The notes: generated from the letters alone by a model not told the origin. A stretch of 64,000 bases of DNA from an uncultured Bacteroidales bacterium (GCA_903915465.1 CAIWTA010000246.1:1-64000), one strand, 5' to 3'. Positions 1-9,812 are shown, numbered from the stretch's first letter. Program-made: numbers and translations.

Positions 1-23
1 AACCCCGGTTTTTAATCTTTTCC

Positions 24-51
24 ATTACCCCGAGCTAAAGCACGGGGTAAT
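24..51. repeat. Short perfect hairpin
   Basis: The nine-base arms attaccccg and cggggtaat flank a ten-base loop. No T-tract follows and no gene end is visible here, so a terminator role for a gene left of the window is possible but unsupported. It resembles a dispersed intergenic hairpin more than a gene-specific signal. Confidence 0.5.
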
Positions 52-150
52 TCATTTTCCCACTGAGCTTTCTATTTTGGGTTAAAACCAAAAATAATAA
101 CAGTCACCAAATAAGCAGCATTGACCAGTGTGGTCACGCCGAAGGCGTGA

Positions 151-437
151 ATCCCGCGGATGCGGGATAGCGCTGGGCGCAGCTGCGTTGTGGTGACGAG
201 GCCCGCCCGGCCTGAGGGCAAGGATAGTTAAGATATCAGGGCACGCGTTGCAAACGCGCGCCAGCTTAGATATAAGGGCACGCGTTGCAAACGCGCGCCA
301 TCTGGGGTGAGATAGAAGAAGACGCAGCTGCGTTGTGGACGACAAGGCCCGCCCGGCCTGAGGGCAAGGATAGTTAAGATATTAGGGCACGCGTTGCAAA
401 CGCGCGCCATCTGGGCACGAGCTACAAACGCGCGCCA
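151..437. repeat. REP-like intergenic repeat cluster
   Basis: A 25-base element (gggcacgcgttgcaaacgcg followed by cgcca) occurs at 239-263, 276-300 and 385-409, with a diverged copy at 413-437. Its core is an inverted repeat (cgcgtt, gca, aacgcg) closed by outer ggc/gcc pairs, so each copy can form a hairpin. A longer block starting aggcccgcccggcctgaggg is repeated at 199 and 345 and carries the element in the same place. A further hairpin (atcccgc, ggat, gcgggat) lies at 151-168. The cluster is visibly richer in G and C than neighbouring genes. The two track ORFs here (82-345 and 228-410) are translations of the repeat and are not called. It fills the gap beyond the 3' end of hutI. Confidence 0.7.
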
Positions 438-446
438 GCTGGCATT

Positions 447-1703
447 TCAATGATTCATCACTTTCCCACCTAAAATAACCGTTTCAACTTTATTACTCCC
501 ATAAGCATAAGGCATAAACTCTAAAGAAGAAATGGGTTTGGTGATGAAGACATTCGCCGTTTTACCTTTTGCAATACTTCCATGTGTACAGGACAAACCC
601 ATGGCATAAGCGCCATTGATCGTAACTGCATGAATGGCTTCTGCAGGAAGCATTCGGTAGTTGATACAAGCCATCGATAACACAAGTTGCATATTCCCCG
701 ATGGGGATGAACCCGGGTTGAAATCGCTGGCCATCGCGATTGGCAAACCGGCATCGATCATTTTTCGAACCGGGCTGTAAACCATTCCCAGGAAAAACGC
801 TGCACCAGGTAAAACTGTTGGCATGGTCTCACTGTGTAAAAGACATTCAATCTCAGCATCACCGGTATATTCGAGATGATCGACCGACAGCGCATTATAC
901 TTTACTCCTACCTGTATGCCGCCTGAATAACCAAGTTCATTTGCATGGATCTTTGGGCGAAGACCATATTTCATCCCTGTCAAAAGAATACGGTCAGTTT
1001 CCTCTACAGAGAAAAATCCTTTATCACAGAAAACATCGATATAATCAGCAAGGTCATCAACTGCTACCCGAGGTATCATTTCATTGATTACAAGGTCAAC
1101 GAATTCGTCCTGACGGTCTTTATAATCAGCAGGAACAGCATGAGCTCCAAGGAAAGTGGGGATGATAGTGACAGGAGAAAGATCTTTTAATTTATTAATC
1201 ACGCGCAACATCTTCAACTCATCTTCGACAGTCAGCCCGTAGCCGCTTTTAATTTCAACAGCTCCGGTTCCCAGCCACATGATTTCATTCAAACGTAAGA
1301 GCGCCTGTTGGATAAGTTCTTCTTCCGTTGATTCATGTATTAACCTGGCTGAATTAAGGATCCCACCGCCACGTTTGGCAATCTCTTCGTAACTCAACCC
1401 TTTGATCTTATCCGTATATTCTATTTCCCTGCTGCCTGCATACACAAGATGCGTGTGAGAATCACAGAAGGAAGGAAAAACCATCCGGTTAGTAGAATCG
1501 ATGATTTCAATCTGTCGGGAATTTGATTCGAAATCCACAGGGAATTTCGCCATTTTCCCGAAATCCGTAATAGTCCCGTTCTCTATTAAGAGCCATGCAT
1601 CTTTTATCGTTTTCAGGATTGACATATCCTTCCCCTCCACCTTTAGACGAGGAATTTCCTCAACCTGAACGAGTTCTTTGATATTCTTAATAAGTATTGC
1701 CAT
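447..1703 (-). CDS. hutI: Imidazolonepropionase
   Basis: Third step of histidine degradation: hydrolyses 4-imidazolone-5-propionate to N-formimidoyl-L-glutamate in the cytoplasm. The protein is 418 residues, normal for the family, with the amidohydrolase fold. Metal-binding positions are visible: the HTH pair at 83-85 in FCDSHTHLVYAG, H253 in KIHANELG and D327 in MASDFNPGSSP. The GGGI stretch near 112 and the SGYG motif near 153 also fit HutI. The start follows an AT-rich leader and no better start lies upstream. No other hut gene is in the window, so partners would lie elsewhere or beyond the left edge. Confidence 0.93.
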   Translation of the reverse strand: MAILIKNIKELVQVEEIPRLKVEGKDMSILKTIKDAWLLIENGTITDFGKMAKFPVDFESNSRQIEIIDSTNRMVFPSFCDSHTHLVYAGSREIEYTDKIKGLSYEEIAKRGGGILNSARLIHESTEEELIQQALLRLNEIMWLGTGAVEIKSGYGLTVEDELKMLRVINKLKDLSPVTIIPTFLGAHAVPADYKDRQDEFVDLVINEMIPRVAVDDLADYIDVFCDKGFFSVEETDRILLTGMKYGLRPKIHANELGYSGGIQVGVKYNALSVDHLEYTGDAEIECLLHSETMPTVLPGAAFFLGMVYSPVRKMIDAGLPIAMASDFNPGSSPSGNMQLVLSMACINYRMLPAEAIHAVTINGAYAMGLSCTHGSIAKGKTANVFITKPISSLEFMPYAYGSNKVETVILGGKVMNH

Positions 1704-2382
1704 TGGAGCGTTTTTATTGAAGCGAATTTATGGATTTTTCGGATTTAACCATTCATTCATTTTTATGACTGATGTGATTTTTTGCATTTACTGATAATAA
1801 TCATATGAATTTCTCGGCTATTTCTCCTATATGACTCCATGTAACTGTCAGATTATCACTGCAACTTTCAGACAGACAACCCCTGTTTAAAACACAAATG
1901 ATCGCAGAAAAGGAACAAACAAAACAGCAGTAATTCCCGCGTGAATCAGACTTTTTTTTCGGTTTATGCAACTTTATTCATTCTGCTTCTCCTTGCTATG
2001 TCCATGCTTTGTCTAAGGTCTCTGTATGCTTTGGTCAGATAAGGTGTAGATAAGGTGTATGCTCCTATAAGCTCCGAACTTGTATTGGTTAACCCTGTCA
2101 AAGAACGGCCCAATTCCTGCAATTTTCATTGTTGACAAAGTGTGAAAAATGGTATCAACATTTATTTCTCATCATCACTTGAGATGCGAGTTATTATTAA
2201 TATCTTTGTTAAAGCTACATGACTATTGATTTTTTGTTTTGAAATTTATTTCTTAATCACCACTAATTTAACCAATTACAACAGTTCATGCAACACGTTT
2301 TTGAGTTTTTTACACATTTATCACTCTTGGTTATCCGGATATTGCGAAGTCTAAATTAATAGTTACCTTAAAACAAGAACGT
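1704..2382. other. Intergenic region between hutI and the 2383 gene
   Basis: This is a 679-base AT-rich divergent gap. I see no credible ORF or RNA gene. It holds the promoter called at 2179-2208 and an exact 11-base tandem repeat, agataaggtgt, at 2037-2047 and 2048-2058. The tandem repeat could be an operator but has no further support. The leader from the inferred start of transcription to the next gene is about 165 bases, long for this genome. I see nothing else in the region. Confidence 0.5.
2179..2208 (+). promoter_or_regulatory. Bacteroidota-type promoter
   Basis: A TTG -33 element (2179-2181) is separated by exactly 19 bases from TATCTTTG (2201-2208), matching the TAnnTTTG -7 consensus of the Bacteroidota primary sigma factor. 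It points towards the 2383 gene and probably also drives the 3482 peptidase, which follows after a 16-base gap. Confidence 0.65.
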
Positions 2383-3465
2383 ATGAAAAAACTATTGTTG
2401 TTTTGCCTGTTGGCGCTGGGAATCAATGCCCTGGCTCAGGTAGCCGTCAACACCGATGGCAGTGTGCCCGATAATTCGGCAATGCTTGATGTAAAATCCA
2501 ACTCTAAAGGGGTTTTGGTGCCGCGCATGACGCAGGCACAGAAAAATGCCATCGCAAATCCGGCAACCGGGCTGATGATTTATCAGACCGACAACACGCC
2601 CGGATATTATTATAATTCCGGCACAACGGCTGCGCCTTCCTGGATATTGTTCGGAAGCAATGCAGGAGCCTTTAGTCAATGGGGCACCAATGGCAGCAAT
2701 ATTTACTACAACACCGGAAATGTCGGGTTGGGAACTGTTTCACCAAACAGAGAACTTGAGATCAATGGCGGTAATGCTGAATCTGGAATGCGCGTTTCCT
2801 GGGGTTCTGTTTACCCTACTGTTTATGGAGAATTGTTGCATGGAGGCTCAGAAGGATTTAAAATCAATGCATCGGCCGGAGGGGGAGGGTGGGCAGATTT
2901 GTCATTCCAGACAAACGGAACCACAAAAATGTTTATTGAGAGCGCGGGCAACGTTGGGATTGGAACCACCACCCCAGCCAGTCGGCTGGATGTTCAGGGC
3001 AATGTAACCATTCGCAATAAGACTACTGGGGATATTGTAGTTGAACTGGGTACTGGCCTTGATTATGCCGAGGGTTTTAATGTATCTGATAAATCAGGGA
3101 TTGAACCCGGAAATGTACTGTGCATTGATCCTGAAAATCCCGGAAGTCTGACCATCAGCTCTTCACCCTACGATACAAAAGTGGCCGGTATTGCGGCAGG
3201 GGCCAATAACCTGGGATCAGGAATAAGCCTGGGAGGAGGAACCCATGATGTTAATGTTGCCCTGGCTGGCAGGGTGTATTGTAATGTTGATGCATCTTCA
3301 TGTTCTGTTAAAGTTGGTGACCTGCTGACCACCTCTTCTATTCCCGGTTTTGCCATGAAAGCCAGTGACAACAAACAAGCTCAGGGCGCCATACTCGGAA
3401 AAGCTATGGAAAGTCTTGCCAAAGGAAGTAAAGGTAAAATTCTGGTTCTGGTGACTTTACAATAA
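2383..3465 (+). CDS. Secreted tail-fibre-like repeat protein
   Basis: A 360-residue protein with a clear signal peptide (cleavage after INALA, about residue 18). The mature part starts QVAVNTDGSVPDNSAMLDV, a pattern shared by many Bacteroidota surface proteins. Two short repeats resembling phage tail-fibre or adhesin stalks follow (NVGLGTVSPNRELEI and NVGIGTTTPASRLDV). The last 130 residues form a glycine-rich beta domain (YAEGFNVSD to the end). I see no T9SS sorting domain and no S74 chaperone motif. It is probably a trimeric fibrous surface or secreted protein, but substrate and partner are unknown. It probably shares a transcript with the C10 peptidase 16 bases downstream. Confidence 0.6.
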   Translation: MKKLLLFCLLALGINALAQVAVNTDGSVPDNSAMLDVKSNSKGVLVPRMTQAQKNAIANPATGLMIYQTDNTPGYYYNSGTTAAPSWILFGSNAGAFSQWGTNGSNIYYNTGNVGLGTVSPNRELEINGGNAESGMRVSWGSVYPTVYGELLHGGSEGFKINASAGGGGWADLSFQTNGTTKMFIESAGNVGIGTTTPASRLDVQGNVTIRNKTTGDIVVELGTGLDYAEGFNVSDKSGIEPGNVLCIDPENPGSLTISSSPYDTKVAGIAAGANNLGSGISLGGGTHDVNVALAGRVYCNVDASSCSVKVGDLLTTSSIPGFAMKASDNKQAQGAILGKAMESLAKGSKGKILVLVTLQ

Positions 3466-3481
3466 TCCGGAGGAACAGAAG

Positions 3482-4942
3482 ATGAAAACAATATCAAAGC
3501 CATTACTTTCCGTAATTTTTACGCTCCTGTTAAATTCAGGTGTTTTTGCTCAGATGGTGAGTATTGATGAAGCAACTATCATCGCCAAAAACTGGATAGA
3601 AATTATTAAAGATGAAAAAGGGGGATGGGGTGTGCACCAGACTGCCAGAATTGAACCCTTGCAGGATTTTGAAAAAAACGGCCGAAAATTAGGTTACTTC
3701 TGCCATGTAAAGCCCGAAGGATACATTATACTTTCCCTCCGCAGAGAACTCGCACCTGTAAAAGCTTATTCTCCAAAAGGTTATTTTGACCCATCAGAAG
3801 AAAGTACTGGTGCCGACATAATAAAAACAACAATGGGAATGATCCTGGATACCATTGAATCTGAATTTGGCCCGCTTGAAAATGTTCAGATGAATTTTCT
3901 GGCACCCTTTCTTGAAATAAACTATTGCGCGGCCTGGGAGGCTTTATACAACTACACTCCGGGTGCCTTGCATAAAGGCCGATCCAATCTGATCAACACC
4001 AGGAATTATCAGGAGGGTGAAATAATGCTGGAAGGGAATAATTGGCACCAGTATCCTCCTTATAATGAATACTGCCCCTATCTTGCATGTACGGCCACTT
4101 CAAACGGCAGGGCATTTGTCGGATGTGTTGCTACTGCAGGGTCTCAGATTATGTATCACTGGTGCTGGCCGCCCTATGGTGTTAGTCCGTACAACGATAC
4201 ATACGACTGGCCCAATATGGCTGATGTGGTAACAGGCTCTTCACCGCAAGCTACTATAAATGCTGTCGCAGAACTGGGATACGAAGTTGGTTTGTGTGTT
4301 GATATGGATTTTGGATGTGACGGTTCCGGTGCTACAATGTATTTAATGGAAGGTGTGTTTGAAGGCTATTACCGGTACTCAAGCATTTCAAACACAATTT
4401 GGAGGTCGAATTATACAGCTTATGACTGGTTTGAAGCTTTTAAGGATCAGATGAATCTTAACCGGCCTGTTGAATACGGTATTAGCGGACATGCAATTGT
4501 CGGGGATGGGTGGCAGGAAATTGGCTCACCAGTGGTTAAGCAATTCCACATGAACTGGGGATGGACAGGGACCAGTAATGATGCCTGGTACACCCTGGAT
4601 GCAGTACCCAATGGGGGTTTTTATATTGAGCATTTTATCCGGGATATTGTTCCTACAACTTTTCTGGGAACAAATCTGTCGGGAACATATGCCCCACTTT
4701 CAATTCCCCGCTATTTTGACAGGGATGCATCAGGTTCAAACGCCACCTTTAACAGTGGCCATCAGTTGCAAATCCTGCCGGATTTAACTATAACCGGTAT
4801 TGGTACAAGTACTTATATTAAATTCTTTGGGGCAACCGGGCTTTATACCAACATATATACTAAAGGAGACAACTCCGAAGGAATTTTGATTAAAAATGGC
4901 GGCATAAGACTTATAAACAATGGGAGCATCAAATTAAATTAG
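3482..4942 (+). CDS. C10 (streptopain-like) peptidase without T9SS domain
   Basis: A 486-residue secreted cysteine peptidase. The order is signal peptide (to about residue 23, VFAQ), an inhibitory prodomain of the Spi type (about 25-130), then the C10 catalytic domain. The nucleophile is C215 in FVGCVATAGSQIMYHW and the catalytic histidine is H337 in SGHAIVGDGW, followed by FHMNWGW. After about residue 400 it ends in a short beta-rich segment (ILPDLTITGIG to GSIKLN). This differs from the CUB plus T9SS tail of its three downstream paralogues. The ending may be natural or a loss of the sorting domain. I see no frameshifted remnant of a CUB or sorting domain in the 500 bases downstream. Export route beyond the inner membrane is unclear. 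Confidence 0.85.
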   Translation: MKTISKPLLSVIFTLLLNSGVFAQMVSIDEATIIAKNWIEIIKDEKGGWGVHQTARIEPLQDFEKNGRKLGYFCHVKPEGYIILSLRRELAPVKAYSPKGYFDPSEESTGADIIKTTMGMILDTIESEFGPLENVQMNFLAPFLEINYCAAWEALYNYTPGALHKGRSNLINTRNYQEGEIMLEGNNWHQYPPYNEYCPYLACTATSNGRAFVGCVATAGSQIMYHWCWPPYGVSPYNDTYDWPNMADVVTGSSPQATINAVAELGYEVGLCVDMDFGCDGSGATMYLMEGVFEGYYRYSSISNTIWRSNYTAYDWFEAFKDQMNLNRPVEYGISGHAIVGDGWQEIGSPVVKQFHMNWGWTGTSNDAWYTLDAVPNGGFYIEHFIRDIVPTTFLGTNLSGTYAPLSIPRYFDRDASGSNATFNSGHQLQILPDLTITGIGTSTYIKFFGATGLYTNIYTKGDNSEGILIKNGGIRLINNGSIKLN

Positions 4943-5446
4943 AAGCTCATTTGTGTATATTTCACTTCCGTCACGTTATCCCGGAAACATCCCTATCAGG
5001 CGCCTTTGCGTTCAGTGCTTTCTAAGCCTGATCCCTTCGCCGTGACTGTACTGGTCAAGGCTGTTTGTGTAGTGATTGGCATTTTCTTTCATTCTCTCTT
5101 TTGGCGGTAGCAAAAGAAAGAACAATTCACCTAAAAATAGTTATAATTATTGATGTTCCAATATTTCCCTACAAGTGGGGCACTCTGCAATTAACTATCT
5201 GGAAATCTGTGAGAAAAAGGCCCTTACCCTTTTCAGTACATTAGCCGGACTGAACTGAAATGTTAATACAAGAAATGAATTTATTTTTTCGTCCATCTCC
5301 ACAAATTGATCCCATCACCGATATAAGACCTGTTTATTCCCGCACCTTAAAAAAAGAATAGCCTGAATATTCAATTATATCAACAAAAAGTTGTAAATTT
5401 GTAGCATAGGAAAAATTCCGGTATTCACATTAAATTTCCATAAGAA
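4943..5446. other. Intergenic region with weak hairpin
   Basis: A 504-base gap between peptidase genes. It contains a hairpin (tcttttg, loop, caaaaga, 5097-5117) without a T-tract, too far from the upstream stop to be an obvious terminator. It also holds the -7 element of the next gene near 5394. I found no ORF, RNA gene or leftover peptidase coding sequence in it. Confidence 0.45.
5394..5401 (+). promoter_or_regulatory. Putative -7 promoter element (5447 peptidase)
   Basis: TAAATTTG matches TAnnTTTG and lies 45 bases before the start codon of the C10 peptidase. No clean TTG is present at the expected distance, so only the -7 half is supported. Confidence 0.45.
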
Positions 5447-7567
5447 ATGAAAAAACATTTAGTACTTTTTCCCCTGTTCATCTTCGCTATTACTTTTTCT
5501 GCATTTGCAAAAAAGGTTGAGGTCAAGAACGCACAATTGGTTGCCAAGAATTTCTGTTATGAGCGAATCAACCAAAAACATGTTACGCCATATCAGTCCA
5601 TTGCTGTCACTAATCAATATACTGAAAAATCAAACAATGAACCTGTCTATTATGTCTTCACGATAAACGACAACGGATTCGTTATTGTTGCTGCCGATGA
5701 TGCTGTAACTCCAATCATTGGTTATTCGTTTCCAGGATCATTTACAGCAGAGAACCAACCAGAAAATTTTATCGGTTGGATGGAGCATTACAAAAATGAG
5801 ATCAATTATGTTCGTGAACAGAATCTGCAACCTGATAATGATATCATAAACGCGTGGAATCACCTTTTAACCACCGATGTTAATAAGTTAACTATTTATC
5901 GTAGTACTACTGATGTTGCGCCTTTGCTCGGCAATATCACCTGGGATCAGATTTTTCCATACAGCGCAATGTGCCCTGCTGATCCTGCTGGTCCCGATGG
6001 CTACGTTCCTGTTGGCTGTGTTGCTACGGCTATGGCTCAGATCATGTGTTATTGGAGATATCCTGGTTCCGGACAAGGTTTTCATTGTATTTTCCCTACG
6101 CCTTCTTATGGTTCGCAATGTGCAGATTTTTCCAACGCCACTTACGATTGGAATGGTGCAGCCAACAAACCCGACAAAGAGTGTGATCTGGCAGCATTGA
6201 TCTCCTGGCATGCAGGAATTGCCGTAGACATGGATTATAGTCCATCTGCTTCTGGGGCATTAATGGGAAAAGTTGCACCGGCATTCAAAAATTATTTCAA
6301 GTACGCAACTACTACTCAGGCAGTTGACAGATATTCTGATTTGACTGCATGGAAGAACCTTCTAAGAGGAGACATTGATAATGGCCTTCCCGTTGAATAT
6401 GCCGGTAGCGGTTCAGGTGGCGGACACGCCTGGGTTTGCGATGGATACCAGGGAACCGATGAATTCCATATGAACTGGGGGTGGAGCGGATCCTCAAATG
6501 GTTACTACACACTCAATGCACTTAATCCATCAGGCTACACTTTTAACAATGGCCAGTCGGCAATTGTGCATATTCAGCCGGATCCTGCACAATATCCAAC
6601 TTACTGCACAGGTCAGAAGAATCTTACAAATAATGATTTTGGTATGATAGAAGATGGCAGCGGCCCTGTTCAAAACTATGAGGGAGGTGCCAATTGCAGT
6701 TGGTTGATAAACATTGAAGACAGTGTAAGAACCATCACTTTATCATTCGATCGTTTTGAATTGAATGCTACTGATTTTGTTAAAGTTTATGACGGACCCG
6801 ATGCAAGTGCAACATTACTTGGTTCTTATACAGGAACAACAATTCCGCCTTCAGTCACTTCCACAGGATCCAAGGTATTCATTACTTTCACCTCTGTTTC
6901 CGGTTCTTCAGCAAAGGGTTTCTTGGCATCTTATTCTGCTTCGCTGAATAACTTCTGTTCAAATAATACTGTTCTTACTGCACCAGAAGGTACTTTCGGA
7001 GATGGAAGCGGTCGTTTTCTTTATCGTAACGGACAAAGTTGCAGATGGACAATACAGCCACCCGACGCTACTACTGTAACATTAACCATCAACAACTTCA
7101 GCACAGAACAAGACAACGATATTTTAAAGATCTTTGATCGTGCAAATACAACTACTCCTTTAGCAGTTATCTCAGGTGATTACAGTACTCCGCCGCAACC
7201 GGTTATTTCTCCAAGCGGTGGCATGATGGTTTTGTTCATTTCGAATAAAACAGTACGTGGGCAGGGTTGGAATGTCAGCTATTCTGTCACTGTTGGCACA
7301 GATGATTCCAAAGCATTTGAAAATCTCGCACTCTATCCGAATCCCTCCAACGGAATCCTTAACATCGACTTTTCTTTGAATGATATCCAGAAAGTAAAAA
7401 TCGAACTCACTTCAATACAAGGTTCCGTTGTCTATAGCGAAAACTTCGGCAGCTTCAAGGGAGCATTCCACAAACAAATCGATCTGTCATCAATTGCCAA
7501 AGGTGTATACATGCTTCGCATGACAAGTGATAAAGGAATTACCAACAAGAAAATCATCCTTCAATAA
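5447..7567 (+). CDS. C10 peptidase with two CUB domains and T9SS domain
   Basis: A 706-residue secreted cysteine peptidase. Signal peptide to about residue 21 (FSAFA), Spi-like prodomain (about 22-120), C10 catalytic domain with C191 in VGCVATAMAQIM and H327 in GGHAWVCDGYQG, then FHMNWGWSG. Two CUB-like beta domains follow: about 387-500 (VYDGPDASATLLGSYTG) and about 504-617. The end (about 625-706, LYPNPSNG to KKIILQ) is a type A T9SS sorting domain. The protein is therefore expected to cross the outer membrane through T9SS and be released or anchored after cleavage of that domain. Likely a zymogen that degrades extracellular protein. A strong terminator follows directly. Confidence 0.92.
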   Translation: MKKHLVLFPLFIFAITFSAFAKKVEVKNAQLVAKNFCYERINQKHVTPYQSIAVTNQYTEKSNNEPVYYVFTINDNGFVIVAADDAVTPIIGYSFPGSFTAENQPENFIGWMEHYKNEINYVREQNLQPDNDIINAWNHLLTTDVNKLTIYRSTTDVAPLLGNITWDQIFPYSAMCPADPAGPDGYVPVGCVATAMAQIMCYWRYPGSGQGFHCIFPTPSYGSQCADFSNATYDWNGAANKPDKECDLAALISWHAGIAVDMDYSPSASGALMGKVAPAFKNYFKYATTTQAVDRYSDLTAWKNLLRGDIDNGLPVEYAGSGSGGGHAWVCDGYQGTDEFHMNWGWSGSSNGYYTLNALNPSGYTFNNGQSAIVHIQPDPAQYPTYCTGQKNLTNNDFGMIEDGSGPVQNYEGGANCSWLINIEDSVRTITLSFDRFELNATDFVKVYDGPDASATLLGSYTGTTIPPSVTSTGSKVFITFTSVSGSSAKGFLASYSASLNNFCSNNTVLTAPEGTFGDGSGRFLYRNGQSCRWTIQPPDATTVTLTINNFSTEQDNDILKIFDRANTTTPLAVISGDYSTPPQPVISPSGGMMVLFISNKTVRGQGWNVSYSVTVGTDDSKAFENLALYPNPSNGILNIDFSLNDIQKVKIELTSIQGSVVYSENFGSFKGAFHKQIDLSSIAKGVYMLRMTSDKGITNKKIILQ

Positions 7568-7584
7568 TCGCTGATTTTCTAATG

Positions 7585-7629
7585 AGGCTGTCTCAAAATT
7601 GATATTTTTGAGACAGCCTTGTTTTTTTT
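7585..7629 (+). terminator. Rho-independent terminator after the 5447 peptidase
   Basis: A long stem (aggctgtctcaaaa pairing with ttttgagacagcct) is followed by gttttttttc. It starts 18 bases after the stop codon. The T-tract ends only about 9 bases before the next start codon, so the next peptidase must rely on read-through or on a promoter hidden in this short gap. Confidence 0.85.
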
Positions 7630-7637
7630 CTCAATCA

Positions 7638-9779
7638 ATGAAAAAGTTTTTTTTCTGGTGCGCGGTTTTTGTTTCAGTTAATTTTACTGCATTTGCAGAG
7701 CATGTCACTTTGCAGGATGCACAACGTGTTGCGATCAATTTTTTCTTTGAACGGATCAACCAATATAAACCGGTAGATTATCAATCGCTTGGAATCCGGG
7801 AATCGTTTTATAAGAAAGATGGAGAACTGATCCTCTATTACATTTTCAATCTCAATACAAAAAGTTATGTAATCGTTTCGGCAGATGATGCAGCTATTCC
7901 TGTCCTGGCTTATTCTTTTGAAACTGACTATAACCAGGATAATCAGGCTCCTCAATTCATTGCCTGGATGAATCAATACGCTGATCAGATCCGGTTTGCG
8001 ATTACGACAAAAGTGAATCCATCAAAACCAATTTCGGATTTATGGAAACATTTGTTGGCTAAAGATTGGGGAAAACTCATCGCATTACAAGGTCAGCGGG
8101 AGATTCTGCCACTTATATATTCAAACTGGGATCAGGGAAGCCCTTATAATGACATGTGCCCGGTTGATACCCAGGGGCCTGGTGGTCATGCATATGCCGG
8201 ATGTGTTCCTACGGCCATGGCACAGATCATGTATTATTACCGCTGGCCGGATCATGGAACAGGCTCTTATTCCTATGTTGATCCAAAATATGGAACATTA
8301 TATGCCAATTTCGACAGTACATTGTATCAGTGGAATAATATGAAAAACTCCATCACGAAAAACAATCTCGGAATTGCCGAACTTCTATATCACCTAGGAG
8401 TTTCGTGTGATCTTGTGTATGGTCCGAACGGCTCAGGAATGTATAACCATAAGTCGGCATATGCACTTCGTACTTTTTTCAAATACTCACCTGAAACTCA
8501 GTATATTTTTCGTGACAGTACCAATCTCAGTTGGGATAGCTTAATCATAGCCCATCTCGACCGCAGGATGCCTCTTTACTATGCAGGATGGTCAGTTCCA
8601 AATATCAACGGCCATGCTTTTGTTTGCGATGGATACCAGGGATCTGACTACTTTCATTTCAATTTTGGCTGGAGTGGTTCATCTAACGGATACTTTCATC
8701 TTGATTCAATTGTGGCTGGCGGTGGAAGTTTTAATCTTGCACAAGAGTTGATCATCAACATTTACCCAGACACGCTGCATTATACTTATCCTCAGTTTTG
8801 TAACGGGAATACCTTGTTAAATTATAACCAAGGCTCTATTGAAGATGGAAGCGGACCGTTGAATAATTATCAACCTGGTATTGATTGCAACTGGCTGATT
8901 GATCCACAAACTGAAGTTGATTCCATCACAAGTATAACACTCGCCTTCGATCGACTCCAAACCAATCCGGGAGATATCGTAACTGTATATGATGGTGGTT
9001 CTGCCGATTCCTCTGTTCTGGGATCTTTTTCCGGAGCTACAACGCCTCCTCCCCTTACCAGTACAGGCAACAAAATGTTAATTAATTTTAAAACCAATAG
9101 TGGTTCTGAAGCTCCCGGGTGGTCGACTACCTATACTAGCATTACGCCAAGCTGGTGCAAGAATGCAACAGCAATTTCTTCTGATACGATTGATCTTACA
9201 GATGGCAGCTCTCATTTTAATTACCATAACAACACAACTTGCAGGTGGAATTTAAGTAATACAACCGGTGATACATTAACAATCTATTTTAAGTCTTTTG
9301 ATACTGAACCCGGAAAGGATTTGCTTCGCATCTTCAATCCGGAAAACACAGACACCGCCCTGGTAATCCTGTCGGGACATTACGACAGTCTCAACCTTCC
9401 ACAACCTGTGTCTTCTCCAAGTGGAAAAATGCTCCTCATTTTTCAAACAAACAGTTCCGTAACCGGAAAAGGCTGGCATGTATATTCCCCAAAATCAACT
9501 ATCGGCTGGCAGGAAAAGAAAGGACTTTCAGATTTACGGATCTTCCCAAATCCAACAAAGGAACAAGTAAACCTGCAATTTTCAACTTCACAGGAAATGC
9601 GTTTTGAAACCGAATTATCGACTGTGGAAGGGGTAACTGTTTTGCATGAGGAGATCATTAGTAAACCCGGGAGAAACCAAAAGAAAATAGATGTTTCCGG
9701 TTTTTACCCTGGGATATATCTGCTTACAATAAGAGGCAAGGAATTTCTTACAACACAAAAAATAGTGATAACAAAATAA
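7638..9779 (+). CDS. C10 peptidase with two CUB domains and T9SS domain (second)
   Basis: The track ORF begins at 7599, but its first 13 codons lie in the terminator of the previous gene. The ATG at 7638 gives a normal signal peptide (MKKFFFWCAVFVSVNFTAFA) and 713 residues. Catalytic C189 is in AGCVPTAMAQIMYYY and H326 in GHAFVCDGYQG. The conserved NWGW after the histidine reads NFGW here, a change absent from the other three copies. Two CUB-like domains start at about 388 and 507, and a type A T9SS domain (IFPNPTKEQ to KIVITK) closes the protein. It is a tandem duplicate of its neighbours with the same inferred role as an exported zymogen. Confidence 0.9.
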   Translation: MKKFFFWCAVFVSVNFTAFAEHVTLQDAQRVAINFFFERINQYKPVDYQSLGIRESFYKKDGELILYYIFNLNTKSYVIVSADDAAIPVLAYSFETDYNQDNQAPQFIAWMNQYADQIRFAITTKVNPSKPISDLWKHLLAKDWGKLIALQGQREILPLIYSNWDQGSPYNDMCPVDTQGPGGHAYAGCVPTAMAQIMYYYRWPDHGTGSYSYVDPKYGTLYANFDSTLYQWNNMKNSITKNNLGIAELLYHLGVSCDLVYGPNGSGMYNHKSAYALRTFFKYSPETQYIFRDSTNLSWDSLIIAHLDRRMPLYYAGWSVPNINGHAFVCDGYQGSDYFHFNFGWSGSSNGYFHLDSIVAGGGSFNLAQELIINIYPDTLHYTYPQFCNGNTLLNYNQGSIEDGSGPLNNYQPGIDCNWLIDPQTEVDSITSITLAFDRLQTNPGDIVTVYDGGSADSSVLGSFSGATTPPPLTSTGNKMLINFKTNSGSEAPGWSTTYTSITPSWCKNATAISSDTIDLTDGSSHFNYHNNTTCRWNLSNTTGDTLTIYFKSFDTEPGKDLLRIFNPENTDTALVILSGHYDSLNLPQPVSSPSGKMLLIFQTNSSVTGKGWHVYSPKSTIGWQEKKGLSDLRIFPNPTKEQVNLQFSTSQEMRFETELSTVEGVTVLHEEIISKPGRNQKKIDVSGFYPGIYLLTIRGKEFLTTQKIVITK

Positions 9780-9812
9780 ACTAATTTTGAATTCCATAAA
9801 CAAACGCTACAC

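Noticed and set aside
82-410. Two track ORFs (87 and 60 residues) at the left edge
   Set aside because: They are translations of the REP-like repeats, have no recognisable domain and overlap each other.
239-437. Possible CRISPR array from the 25-base repeats
   Set aside because: Spacing between copies is irregular (37, 109 and 28 bases), repeats are palindromic hairpins inside longer repeated blocks, and no cas gene is present.
5097-5117. Hairpin after the first C10 peptidase as a terminator
   Set aside because: No T-tract, and it is about 155 bases beyond the stop codon.
7599-7637. Upstream start for the second full-length C10 peptidase
   Set aside because: The codons lie in the preceding terminator hairpin and would place residues before a normal signal peptide.
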